Positions 20,667-29,510 of a DNA stretch of 64,000 nt are shown here, in pieces. Location of the stretch: the NCBI GenBank assembly GCA_943787785.1, contig CALSNT010000017.1, forward strand, positions 1 to 64,000. Reading direction: 5' to 3'. The stretch comes from an uncultured Paracoccaceae bacterium. Lineage in GTDB: Bacteria; Pseudomonadota; Alphaproteobacteria; Rhodobacterales; Rhodobacteraceae. Made by a program: the position numbers and the translations under genes. Below the pieces are notes generated by a model. It was given only the letters and a program-made list of their open reading frames with translations, was not told the origin of the DNA and made no database searches. The first letter of the stretch is position 1. Each line of letters starts with the position of its first letter.

Positions 20667-20798
20667 GTTGAAACCCTCCGGGGATCGTCCCCGCAGGGAA
20701 TTATCTGCTTGAGGTTAGCGGGGGAATCTTCGTTAGTTCAAGACGCAACTCGGAAATGGGTGCCGGAATCCCGGTATTTGACCAACAGGAGACACAAA
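20667..20798. promoter_or_regulatory. Divergent promoter region of the catabolic locus
   Basis: The 132 bases between the ABC ATPase (leftward) and the binding protein (rightward) must hold promoters for both arms. A strong ribosome-binding site, AACAGGAGACACAAA, precedes the ATG at 20799. I do not see convincing -35/-10 boxes or an operator, and no regulator gene lies in the locus. Confidence 0.45.
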
Positions 20799-21569
20799 AT
20801 GAAAAAGATAATGACGGCTTTTGCAGTCGCGGCGGTGGCGTTCACTATGACTGCCACGGCACAGGCACAATCCGCCCTGAACGAAATCCTCGACGGAGGT
20901 GTTCTGAAGGTTGGCACGACAGGCGACTGGAACCCGATGACCGTGCGCGACCCGGCCACAAACAGCTACAAAGGCTTTGACATCGACGTGATGACACAAC
21001 TGGCCGCCGACTTGGGCGTCGAGGTTGAGTTCGTGCCCACCGACTGGAAAACGCTGGTGAACGGAGTGGTTGCCGGCCAGTACCACATGACCGGCTCGGC
21101 CTCGATCAGCCCGCCGCGCATGAAGGTTGCCGGTTTTTCGGAAAGCTACATTGCGGTGGAAATCTTTCCCTTCACTCACACTGACAAAGCGGGTGATTTT
21201 GACGGATATGACTCGATCAATCAGCCGGGTGTGAAGGTCGCGACGACCCTTGGCACAACCTTTGAAGGACTCGCGAAGGAATGGTTTCCGAACGCCGAGA
21301 TCAAAGTGGTTGAAGCCCCCGCGCGTGGCTTCCAGGAAGTCATCGCTGGCCGTGCTGACGTGTTCATCACCTCGAACATCGAAGGCTCGACTCTGGTCAC
21401 GAAATTCCCGGTGGTGAAGGTCGCAAATACGGAGCCACGTTCCCCCTCGCCTATCGCGATGCTGTTGCCGCAGAACGATCAAGTCTGGATCAACTACGTC
21501 AACAACTGGATCAAAGTGAAGCAAGCGCAGGGCTTCTTTGACGGGGTTCGTGACACATGGGGTCTGTGA
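20799..21569 (+). CDS. ABC transporter solute-binding protein, family 3
   Basis: 256 residues with a signal peptide (MKKIMTAFAVAAVAFTMT, cleaved near AQAQSA). The SBP_bac_3 core starts GGVLKVGTTGDWNPMTV and contains YKGFDIDVMTQLAADLGV and GSASISPPRMKVAGFSE. The sequence is nearest to cyclohexadienyl dehydratase/amino-acid-type binding proteins. It serves the divergently encoded permease and ATPase. A strong terminator follows. Confidence 0.9.
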   Translation: MKKIMTAFAVAAVAFTMTATAQAQSALNEILDGGVLKVGTTGDWNPMTVRDPATNSYKGFDIDVMTQLAADLGVEVEFVPTDWKTLVNGVVAGQYHMTGSASISPPRMKVAGFSESYIAVEIFPFTHTDKAGDFDGYDSINQPGVKVATTLGTTFEGLAKEWFPNAEIKVVEAPARGFQEVIAGRADVFITSNIEGSTLVTKFPVVKVANTEPRSPSPIAMLLPQNDQVWINYVNNWIKVKQAQGFFDGVRDTWGL

Positions 21570-21591
21570 TCTGACCTGTCAGAAAATCTTT

Positions 21592-21624
21592 GAAAGGGCC
21601 GTGCAATTGGTGCGGCCCTTTTCT
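21592..21624 (+). terminator. Rho-independent terminator after the binding protein
   Basis: The hairpin AAAGGGCCG / CGGCCCTTTT, with an 11-base loop, runs into TTTTCTG. It sits 22 bases after the binding protein stop and 12 bases before the creatininase start, so the binding protein is probably transcribed mainly alone. Confidence 0.8.
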
Positions 21625-21635
21625 GTGGACGCGCC

Positions 21636-22370
21636 ATGAAACTGGATCATCTGACCTGGCTCGAAGTCGAAGCCTACCTGAAGCGTAGTCGCGGTATCAT
21701 CCTGCCTGTCGGCTCGACCGAGCAGCACGGCCCAATGGGTCTGATTGGAACCGACAGTTTGTGCGCCGAGGCGATTGCCGAACGGGCGGCAGAGCGTGCA
21801 GACGCACTTGTCGCGCCGGTTCTGGGGTACACGCCCGCACCATTCAACATGGGCTTTCCGGGTACGGTTTCAGTTTCTGAGGCGACTTTTCGCGCACTGT
21901 TTCTAGAAATTCTGGAAGGTTTGGCGAGTCATAGCTTCACGAGACTCTTTGTGCTGAATGCACACGGCGCGAATCTTGCTCCAATGCGCCAGGCTGTGGA
22001 AAGTTTTTGCGGCGCTGAAGTCATGATCCGCAGTTGGTGGGACTTCGAAGAGGTAAACGCCCTGCGCAGGAAATTCTACGGCGATTGGGAGGGGATGCAT
22101 GCGACCCCGGCCGAGATTTCGATCACACAGGCGCTCTACCGATCGTTGCCTGCGGGGGACGCGGCAGCCCCTCCCAGAAAACTGGCACCTGCCGAGATTG
22201 AAGCGCGGACAGGGGACAACCACGGGCCTGCCGATGAGCACAAAGCTGAATTTCCGGACGGACGCGTCGGATCGCATTCAGCGCTCGCAGACCCTGATCA
22301 TGGACATGAGTTACTTAAAACTGCAGCGGAGGCGGTTGAGCGTGAGTATCTGAAGTTCGCCAACTCGTAG
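21636..22370 (+). CDS. Creatininase-family amidohydrolase
   Basis: 244 residues. The family metal site is visible: VGSTEQHGPMGLIGTDS (Glu, His and Asp ligands) and VLNAHGANLAPMRQA, plus GDWEGMHATPAEIS with the late His/Glu. Members hydrolyse cyclic or linear amides and related C-N bonds, such as creatinine or formamidopyrimidines. Placement between an amino-acid-type binding protein and a carboxylate transporter suggests it opens or deamidates the imported substrate; this is inference. Confidence 0.85.
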   Translation: MKLDHLTWLEVEAYLKRSRGIILPVGSTEQHGPMGLIGTDSLCAEAIAERAAERADALVAPVLGYTPAPFNMGFPGTVSVSEATFRALFLEILEGLASHSFTRLFVLNAHGANLAPMRQAVESFCGAEVMIRSWWDFEEVNALRRKFYGDWEGMHATPAEISITQALYRSLPAGDAAAPPRKLAPAEIEARTGDNHGPADEHKAEFPDGRVGSHSALADPDHGHELLKTAAEAVEREYLKFANS

Positions 22371-22588
22371 GCCACCGTCTAAATTATCGCCTTGTGCGCC
22401 CCGCCCTTGCTTCAGCTACCAAATCGTAGACCGAATCCATTTCATGCGTTAGCACTGCGATTGAGCGACATGTTTTCGGACAAGCGAGCGACCAAAGAAC
22501 TCGTATTCAGCCACCGAAAATCTGATGTTCAGGGAGAGACGCCGCGGCATTGAAAAAAACAGCTGCGGCAAATTTTTGGGAGGACTGA

Positions 22589-23605
22589 ATGAAGTACACT
22601 TTTGGGACAGCGGTGATTGCCGCTGCTGCAATGACGATGGGCACAGCCGCCCTCGCCTTTGAATGTGCGGTGAGCGAAACCTCAATGGACAAGCCCGACG
22701 GCTTTCCTGAGCGCGCGCTGACAATGATTGTGCCTTACGGCCCCGCCGGTGGCTCCGGTCAGGTTGCGGGTGCGATGGCCGAAGCTGTCACCGCCCTTAC
22801 AGGTGTTGCCATCAATCGCGACCACAAACCGGGTGGTTCAGGTACAGTTGGGACGACTGCATACATGACGGCTCCGGCAGACGGATACAACGTGCTTGAG
22901 CACATCGACGACGCGTCGTCGGCGCATGCACTGGATTCCTCGATGGTGAACCCGGCCGAGGATTTGATTCCGCTGGTGATAAGCCAGGTGACCTTCTCGC
23001 AGGTCTACATCCGCGCAAACGAGGACCGTTACACAGATTGGCCCTCATTCGTTGAATGGGTCAAGGCGCAGGACGGAAAAGCCACCATCGCAAACGTTTC
23101 CAAGGAAGGCTCCATGGAACGTGTGACGATGAAGTTCATCACCGATGCGACAGGTATGGAAATCCAGCAGATCTCGTTCGACAAGGGTGCCCCGCGCTAC
23201 GGAGCGTTGCTAGGCGGTCAGGTCGATGCATTGTTTGAACAGCCGGGTGACGTGCGCAACTTCCTCGACGCCGGGGAATTCAAACCAATCCTAACAGTTT
23301 TCGATGAGCGTCCCGGCGTGTTCAGCGATGTGCCGACACACCGCGAAATGGGCATGGATTTCGATCCGCTGCTGCGATTCCGAGGATTTTATGTCCACGC
23401 CGACGCGCCGGCAGACCGTGTAAAGTGGCTTCAGTGGGCGTTCCAGCGCGGCTATTGCGAAGACAGCTATCAGGCGTTCAATGAGTCCAAGTTCATGACC
23501 GTCATCGACAGCTATCGTGACACCGACGGCGCACGCGAACTGATCAACCAGTCGGTTGCGCAGTACCGCGACGTTTACATGGCCATGGGTCTGGACGTTA
23601 AGTAA
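22589..23605 (+). CDS. TctC-family solute-binding protein (TTT transporter)
   Basis: 338 residues with a signal peptide (MKYTFGTAVIAAAAMTMGTAALA). The TctC core includes MIVPYGPAGGSGQVAGAMAE and INRDHKPGGSGTVGTTAYM. GGGAGG precedes the ATG. It is the periplasmic receptor of a tripartite tricarboxylate transporter whose membrane parts follow. Known ligands are small carboxylates; given the downstream enzymes a sulfonated carboxylate is possible. It has two Cys (FECAVS and GYCEDS) that could form a disulfide. Confidence 0.88.
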   Translation: MKYTFGTAVIAAAAMTMGTAALAFECAVSETSMDKPDGFPERALTMIVPYGPAGGSGQVAGAMAEAVTALTGVAINRDHKPGGSGTVGTTAYMTAPADGYNVLEHIDDASSAHALDSSMVNPAEDLIPLVISQVTFSQVYIRANEDRYTDWPSFVEWVKAQDGKATIANVSKEGSMERVTMKFITDATGMEIQQISFDKGAPRYGALLGGQVDALFEQPGDVRNFLDAGEFKPILTVFDERPGVFSDVPTHREMGMDFDPLLRFRGFYVHADAPADRVKWLQWAFQRGYCEDSYQAFNESKFMTVIDSYRDTDGARELINQSVAQYRDVYMAMGLDVK

Positions 23606-23610
23606 CTTAT

Positions 23611-23652
23611 GATGTGGCACCTCTTGGCGAACGAAAACCGAGGGGCGCCACA
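23611..23652 (+). promoter_or_regulatory. Intercistronic hairpin between tctC and tctB
   Basis: ATGTGGC and GCCACAT arms, with an inner ACCTC/GAGG pairing, flank a loop rich in A. There is no U-tract. Such hairpins often protect the 3' end of the binding protein mRNA and so raise its level over the membrane subunits. Confidence 0.45.
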
Positions 23653-23728
23653 TTAATGTCGCGTTGCGAAGACCCGCCGTGTTTCACATCTTTGATGAAT
23701 TGAACCGCCTGCTTGTGAGGAGGCTCCG

Positions 23729-24283
23729 TTGGGACGCTTGAGCAAACCCAATCTGATCGAAGCCGCCGTCTGGTTTTTGATCGCGGCGATTTTCTTCGCC
23801 TACACGTTCGAGTTCAATCAGCCGATTGAGATTTACAAGTTCGGTGCAACAGCCTGGCCACGGGTCATCGTCGTGTTGCTGTTCGTGGCGACGGCTGGCA
23901 ACCTTTACTATCAATACGTTCACGGCTCGGCGCCCCAGCCAGGACGTGTTGGCATGATTGAGACGGAAGAGGCCGACTATAGCGACTGGTCCACGCGCCT
24001 GAAGATGGGTGCCGTCTTGCTAACACCGTTCCTGTTCGCGTGGCTGCTGAAACCGGTCGGGATTTACTTTGCCGCCCCCTTCTTCATCGCCGCAATCATC
24101 TGGCTGTTTGGCGAACGCCGCTGGCGTGCGATCCTGTACACGACATTGGTGATCTATGTGATCTTCCTCGTCCTTTTTCTGGTGCTGCTCAACGCGCCGC
24201 TGCCGCAAGGAAACATGTCGCCGTTCTATGACTACAGCGACTGGATTCTGAGGCTCAATACCAACCTCAAAAACCTCTGGTAA
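23729..24283 (+). CDS. TctB-family small membrane subunit (TTT transporter)
   Basis: 184 residues with about four hydrophobic segments (WFLIAAIFFAYTF, VIVVLLFVATAGNL, a C-terminal pair). Its size and place between tctC and tctA fit TctB. It starts with TTG at 23729, preceded by GAGGAGG. The stop lies 5 bases before the tctA start. Confidence 0.85.
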   Translation: MGRLSKPNLIEAAVWFLIAAIFFAYTFEFNQPIEIYKFGATAWPRVIVVLLFVATAGNLYYQYVHGSAPQPGRVGMIETEEADYSDWSTRLKMGAVLLTPFLFAWLLKPVGIYFAAPFFIAAIIWLFGERRWRAILYTTLVIYVIFLVLFLVLLNAPLPQGNMSPFYDYSDWILRLNTNLKNLW

Positions 24284-24288
24284 CGGCT

Positions 24289-25779
24289 ATGATCGAGAAT
24301 TTCCTTGCCGGAAGCGCGGCCCTGTTTGGTGACCCGGTCACAATCGCGATCTTCGTTTTCGGAGTGATCGGCGGCATGCTGTTTGGCGCTATTCCGGGCG
24401 TCAGCATGTTGACGTTGGCGGCGATCCTTCTGCCCTTCACCGCGGAGTTGACGGCTGCCCAAGGTGTGATGCTGTTCGCGGTGATTTACTGCACCGGCAC
24501 TTATGGCGGCGCGATTACCGCGATTCTGTTCAATATCCCCGGCGCTCCCGAGAACGCACCCACCGCCTTCGACGGCTATCCGATGACGCAACAGGGTAAA
24601 TCCGGCAAGGCCGTTGGGGCTGCGGTCCTGTGTTCGGCAATTGGCGGGATTGCTTCGGCGCTGGTCATGATGGCCGCGACAGAACCGCTGGCCAAATGGG
24701 CGATCCGTAACATCGGCCCGCCCGAGATTTTCGCGCTGGTCTTTTTCGGGCTGGCGGTGGCGTCGTCCGTTGGGGCCAAGACAATCTGGAAAGGCTGGAT
24801 GTCGGTGTTGCTGGGGTTGCTGATCGCAACGATTGGTCAGGATCCGGTCGGCGGCATCAACCGCTACAACTTCGGCGTCACCGATCTGGCGGCGGGCATC
24901 GCTTTCGTACCGGCAATCCTCGGATTCTTCGCAGTGTCCGAAATCTTTGTCCAAGCCGAGAAAAAAGCCGGGGGCACTTATGTTGCGCCGAAGGTGAGCA
25001 TGTCCTTCCCCACAATCATGGAGCTGTGGTTTCACAAGATTGCCGTGCTGCGATCTATCGTGGTCGGTTTTTTCTGCGGCATTCTCCCAGGTATCGGTGC
25101 CACCCTCGCCGCCTTCATGGGCTACGGCGAAGCGGTTCGCTGGTCGCGCAATAAGGAGTCGTTCGGCAAGGGGAACATGGAGGGCGTGATATCGTCCGAG
25201 ACGGCCAACAACGCCGCGACGGGAGCGGCCATGATCCCGCTGCTGGCGCTGGGGCTGCCGGGCGGTGCATTGACCGCGATGATGGTCGCAGTGTTCCAGA
25301 TGCATGACCTGGAGCCGGGTCCGCTGGTCTTTTACAACTCGCCCGACCTGATCTGGATCGTCTTTGCCGCAATGTTCTATGCCAACCTGTCGATCCTGTT
25401 CATCGGGCTAATCGAAACCAAGACGATCCTGAATCTGCTCAAAATTCCGTTCCAGTTTCTCGCCCCGCTCATCCTTTTGCTGGCGACCATCGGTGCCTAT
25501 ATCAGTCGCGGTCTGGTGCTGGACGTGATGGTGATGTTCATCGCCGGTATCCTGGGATTCCTGTTGCGGCGTACCGGATTTTCAATTCCGGGCATCGTGT
25601 TGGGCCTGATCCTCGGCAAGATTGGAGAGCAGAATTTCGCACAGGGCATGCAGATGGTGCACTACGACCTCTTCACCTATTTCTCGCGTCCGATCTGCGC
25701 AATATTGGTTTTTGCGGGCGCACTGACGTTGTTTGCGGGCATCTACAAAGCATTTGCGCAGCCCAAGCAGGCCGCCTAA
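24289..25779 (+). CDS. TctA-family large membrane subunit (TTT transporter)
   Basis: 496 residues and about twelve hydrophobic segments. Family motifs are GVIGGMLFGAIPGVSMLT and YGGAITAILFNIPGAPENA near the N-terminus, and GFFCGILPGIGATLAAFMGY in the second half. It forms the transport channel with TctB and uses the ion gradient. It is followed after 33 bases by the aldehyde dehydrogenase gene with an AGGAGG site. Confidence 0.93.
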   Translation: MIENFLAGSAALFGDPVTIAIFVFGVIGGMLFGAIPGVSMLTLAAILLPFTAELTAAQGVMLFAVIYCTGTYGGAITAILFNIPGAPENAPTAFDGYPMTQQGKSGKAVGAAVLCSAIGGIASALVMMAATEPLAKWAIRNIGPPEIFALVFFGLAVASSVGAKTIWKGWMSVLLGLLIATIGQDPVGGINRYNFGVTDLAAGIAFVPAILGFFAVSEIFVQAEKKAGGTYVAPKVSMSFPTIMELWFHKIAVLRSIVVGFFCGILPGIGATLAAFMGYGEAVRWSRNKESFGKGNMEGVISSETANNAATGAAMIPLLALGLPGGALTAMMVAVFQMHDLEPGPLVFYNSPDLIWIVFAAMFYANLSILFIGLIETKTILNLLKIPFQFLAPLILLLATIGAYISRGLVLDVMVMFIAGILGFLLRRTGFSIPGIVLGLILGKIGEQNFAQGMQMVHYDLFTYFSRPICAILVFAGALTLFAGIYKAFAQPKQAA

Positions 25780-25812
25780 ATCCCACACATTCGCACGCCA
25801 GGAGGACACGTC

Positions 25813-27216
25813 GTGACAGAAGATATCGCCGTCGTTGACGAAATTTTCGAGCGTGCCCGCGTGGCCCAAGCAGCCTATGAAGCCATGGGCACCCAAGCAC
25901 TGTTCGACACGGCCTGCCAGGCGGTCGCATGGTCTCTGATGGAGCCCAAGCGCAACCGGCAACTGGCGGAACTTGCGGTGGCGCAAACCGGGCTGGGCAA
26001 TGCCGACGACAAGGTGAGGAAAAACCACAATAAGACGCTGGGACTGATGCGTGACCTAAAAGATGTCACGGCCTTCGGCCACGTCGAGGATGACGCGGCC
26101 TTGGGAACGTCGACTTACCTGCGTCCAAAGGGCGTGATCGCTGCAATCGTTCCGTCGACCAATCCACTTGCCACGCCGGTCAACAACGCGATCAACGCCC
26201 TGAAAACCGGCAATGCGATCATCCTTGCGCCCTCTCCCAAGGGCGTGGCTCCGTTGCAGGCGTTGCTGGATGTCATCCATCCGGCGCTGACCAAGTTGGG
26301 GCTGCCGAGCGATCTGGTGCAAATGCTGCCGGTGCCGCCGTCCAAACCAAAGACCGAACGGCTGATGCAGTTGGCGGATTTGGTGGTGGTGACGGGATCA
26401 CAGGCCAATGTGCGGGCCGGCTACAAATCCGGCACACCAGCCATCGGAGTCGGCGCTGGCAACGTAGTCACCATCGTTGACGAGACCGCAGATATCGGGG
26501 CGGCTGCGGCCAAGATCGCAGCGTCGAAAACCTTCGACAATGCGACCTCGTGCTCGTCCGAAAACGAGATTGTGGCGGTTGATGCGGTTTACGACGAATT
26601 GGTCGCCGCGCTGGCGACCGAGGGCGGCTTCTGTCTGGATGAAGCCCAAACGGCGCATCTACAATCGATCCATTGGAACGATGGCAGGCTAACCAATGCG
26701 TTGCTGGCAAAAGATATCGACGTGATCCTGGCCGAAACGGGCTTTGAGGATGTTGCGCCCAGCGGCACTCGATTTCTGGTCGCACCGCAAGACACTATCA
26801 GCGAAGATCACCCGATGACCGGCGAAAAAATGTCCCGATTTCTGGCGCTCTACCGGGCCTCGGATTTCGATGACGCGGTGGACAAGGCGGTCGCCATACA
26901 GACGATCCAGGGGGCCGGGCATTCCCTGGGTCTGCACTCAGCCGACGACGCCCGCGCCCGACGGCTGGCGATGGAGGCCCGCACCTGTAGGGTGATCGTC
27001 AATCAGGCCCATTGCTTCGCCACCGGCGGCTTCTTTAACAACGGCCTGCCCTTCTCGCTGTCGATGGGTTGCGGCAGCTGGGGCGGAAACTCGATAGACG
27101 GCAATCTCAACTGGGAGCATTTCGTCAACAAAGTCGTTGTGGCGCGGACCATCGAAGAACGTCGCCCGGAGCTGGACGAGATTTTTGCGGACTATTGGGA
27201 CGCCCACGGTAAATGA
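25813..27216 (+). CDS. Acylating aldehyde dehydrogenase, probable sulfoacetaldehyde dehydrogenase
   Basis: 467 residues, GTG start after AGGAGG. It belongs to the CoA-acylating aldehyde dehydrogenases: KTFDNATSCSSENEIVAV carries the catalytic Cys, and AAIVPSTNPLATPVNNAINAL marks the NAD-binding half. Length, the TSCSSEN motif and the coupled CoA ligase match SauS of the sulfoacetate pathway (sulfoacetyl-CoA to sulfoacetaldehyde, EC 1.2.1.81). Other acylating dehydrogenases (AdhE/EutE types) are the alternative. Its stop overlaps the ligase start by 4 bases. Confidence 0.7.
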   Translation: MTEDIAVVDEIFERARVAQAAYEAMGTQALFDTACQAVAWSLMEPKRNRQLAELAVAQTGLGNADDKVRKNHNKTLGLMRDLKDVTAFGHVEDDAALGTSTYLRPKGVIAAIVPSTNPLATPVNNAINALKTGNAIILAPSPKGVAPLQALLDVIHPALTKLGLPSDLVQMLPVPPSKPKTERLMQLADLVVVTGSQANVRAGYKSGTPAIGVGAGNVVTIVDETADIGAAAAKIAASKTFDNATSCSSENEIVAVDAVYDELVAALATEGGFCLDEAQTAHLQSIHWNDGRLTNALLAKDIDVILAETGFEDVAPSGTRFLVAPQDTISEDHPMTGEKMSRFLALYRASDFDDAVDKAVAIQTIQGAGHSLGLHSADDARARRLAMEARTCRVIVNQAHCFATGGFFNNGLPFSLSMGCGSWGGNSIDGNLNWEHFVNKVVVARTIEERRPELDEIFADYWDAHGK

Positions 27217-28736
27217 CGACAAGCATTGCAGAACAACTGGACGCCAACGCCCATGCCGATCCAGATGCAATCTGGATCACCTCGCCAAACACCAGTGCAA
27301 CCGTCACATGGGCCGAGGCCGCCAGTCGCTCGCGAAGGATCGCCTGCCAGCTTGACGCGTTGGGTCTTGAACCGGGCACTTCGGTCGCGGTAGCTGCGCC
27401 CAACAGTATCTGGGCGACCTTGTGTTTCACCGGCGTTGCCTGCGGCGGCTATCTGGCGACACCGCTCAATCTGGTCGCAGGCGCGCGCGTTCTGCCCTAT
27501 GTGCTCGACCATTCCGAAGCCGCCGTGGTTTTGTGTGCAGACGAGTGTCGCCCCCTGATCGAAGACGCCCTTATGGCGGTTGAGCGACCAATAACGATAA
27601 TCCGAATCGACCCGACCAACGGTCCTGTGTGGGCGCAAGATTGCGACCCCCAGGCGACGATACGCACCAACCCGCTGCCGGATACGCCCGGTGTGTTGAT
27701 GTACACGTCCGGCACAACTGGGCGGCCCAAAGGCGTTGTTCTTAGCAACAGCAACTTGATGGCAGCCGGGATGAACGTGGTTCACAGCCATCAGTTGCAA
27801 CCCAGCGACATCGCCATGTGTATCCTGCCAATTTATCACATCAATGGGTTGTGCACGACGATCATGGGCACGCTGATGTCGCGCAGCGGGCTAGTTATGC
27901 CCGATCGCTTCTCAGTTCGCACGTTCTGGCAGTTTATCGGCGACAATGACGTCAGTTGGTTCAGCGCCGTGCCGACTCATTACGCCTATCTTTTGAGCGA
28001 GACAACCGAGCCGGAAATCAACCGCTCACGCTTACGGTTCGCGCGCTCGGCCTCGGCACCACTGGCGCCGGACACGCATCGCCAGTTTGAGGATCGCTTT
28101 GGCATCAAGATCATCGAAACCATGGGCCTGACCGAGACCGGAGGACAAATCCTGTCGAACCCGATGCCGCCGGGCGTGGTCAAAATCGGCTCGACCGGGC
28201 GCGCTGTCGGCAATGAGGTTATCATAGGCGACGATAATCAAACCGAGGTAGGGCGTGGCAGCACCGGAGAGATCCTTGTACGCGGCGCGAACGTCATGAG
28301 GGGCTACCTGAAGCAGCCCGAGGAAACTGCGAAATCAATCACCCCAGAAGGATGGTTCCGCACCGGCGATCTTGGTCATATGGACGATGACGGTTTTGTT
28401 TTCGTAACCGGTCGGATCAAGGAGTTGATAATCAAGGGGGGAGAGAACATCGCCCCGCGTGAAGTTGACGAAGTTCTGCTGGAGCATGAAGCGGTGCTTG
28501 AGGCAGCGGCGTTTGCTGTCCCTTGCGACCAGCTTGGACAAAGGGTTGAGTCATGCGTCGCCTTTCAGCCCGGGCGCAGTGCAACTGAAGCGGAACTTCT
28601 GGCGCACAGCGCGGCGCAATTGGGCCAATTCAAAGCACCGGACCGAGTGCATTTTCTGGATGAGTTGCCGAAGGGGCCATCCGGAAAAATACAACGTCTG
28701 CAACTATACAGTCTGGTCTACGGTGCTGACTCATAG
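27213..28736 (+). CDS. AMP-forming acyl-CoA ligase, probable sulfoacetate-CoA ligase
   Basis: 507 residues. The ANL core motifs are MYTSGTTGRPKGVVLSN (P-loop), GLTETGGQ, GWFRTGDLGHMDDDGFV, and the catalytic Lys in LPKGPSGKIQRLQL. It is coupled by an ATGA overlap to the acylating dehydrogenase. The pair resembles SauT/SauS, which turn sulfoacetate to sulfoacetyl-CoA and then sulfoacetaldehyde. Sulfoacetaldehyde acetyltransferase (Xsc) is not in the window. A different short carboxylate substrate remains possible. Confidence 0.7.
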   Translation: MTTSIAEQLDANAHADPDAIWITSPNTSATVTWAEAASRSRRIACQLDALGLEPGTSVAVAAPNSIWATLCFTGVACGGYLATPLNLVAGARVLPYVLDHSEAAVVLCADECRPLIEDALMAVERPITIIRIDPTNGPVWAQDCDPQATIRTNPLPDTPGVLMYTSGTTGRPKGVVLSNSNLMAAGMNVVHSHQLQPSDIAMCILPIYHINGLCTTIMGTLMSRSGLVMPDRFSVRTFWQFIGDNDVSWFSAVPTHYAYLLSETTEPEINRSRLRFARSASAPLAPDTHRQFEDRFGIKIIETMGLTETGGQILSNPMPPGVVKIGSTGRAVGNEVIIGDDNQTEVGRGSTGEILVRGANVMRGYLKQPEETAKSITPEGWFRTGDLGHMDDDGFVFVTGRIKELIIKGGENIAPREVDEVLLEHEAVLEAAAFAVPCDQLGQRVESCVAFQPGRSATEAELLAHSAAQLGQFKAPDRVHFLDELPKGPSGKIQRLQLYSLVYGADS

Positions 28737-28892
28737 CGCATCGCCCAACTGAAGTTGGACTTGGACTGATCGACAATCAGCAATTTGCCATTACGGCATT
28801 CAGCACGCCGCTGTGCCGGGCCGAAGGTTGGGTACGCAAGCGCTCGTGGACGTTGTGCACAGGTAGCCCGGCAATTTCGCGATCTGTTCCGA

Positions 28893-29510
28893 CTACAGAA
28901 AATCGTCCCAATGAACACCAAGAAGGGTCAGAGCCTCACCGTTCATGGACGAAATCTCGATACTGTCCAGACCGTCAACCTGAACTGTGTCGAAATCAAA
29001 TGCGGACCCCACATAGGTGCCGTCCAGAAACGCGTCAAAAGCCGACGCGAAACTGCTGGTCATGTCGCTGTTGAAAATAAACTCATCACCCTCGGCCAAG
29101 ACGAAATCCCGAACGATATTTTGGCCTGCCGTGGCCACGAAGGTGTCAGCGCCTAATCCTCCAATCAACTCGTCGTTGCCAGCCCCTCCGATCAGGGTGT
29201 CATTTCCAAATCCGCCAAACAGTGAATCGTCGCCTTCGCCACCAAGCAACACGTCGTCTCCATGCATCCCAATCAACCGATCGTTTCCGGCAGCACCTTC
29301 AATGCGGTTTGCACCGGAATTCCCAAGGACGTGATTTCCCATATCGTTGCCGAACACATCGACATTGTCCTGACCCAGTATTCCCACCGCGTTGAGTTCC
29401 GCGCCCATCTGCGAGGACGAAGATATGAAAACCCGTTCCCATCCGCTGTCTCCCGCGATTTCGGTGAGGCCAGAACCGCCGACCTCGACCCAGCGTTCCT
29501 GGTATTCCAT
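28893..29510 (-). pseudogene. RTX calcium-binding repeat protein, 5'-truncated remnant
   Basis: The 205-residue frame holds five or so RTX nonapeptides (NDRLIGMHGDDVLLGGEG, then GNDTLIGGAGNDELIGG) and a C-terminal part (TFVATAGQNIVRDFVLAEG) like that of secreted type I substrates. The reading frame continues upstream of the ATG without a ribosome-binding site for about 20 codons (TGHLENVEFSEIAATP), then stops in AT-rich DNA near 29565. I take this as the C-terminal end of a larger secreted protein cut off by the island. Confidence 0.7.

Noticed and set aside
24232-25305. Long open frame on the minus strand (357 codons)
   Set aside because: It lies antisense to the tctA gene; its composition (many Arg, Gln and His) is that of a shadow frame in GC-rich DNA, and it has no ribosome-binding site.
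28893-29510. Complete type I secretion substrate
   Set aside because: No secretion genes are adjacent, no ribosome-binding site precedes the ATG, and the frame continues upstream to AT-rich DNA, so it is a remnant.
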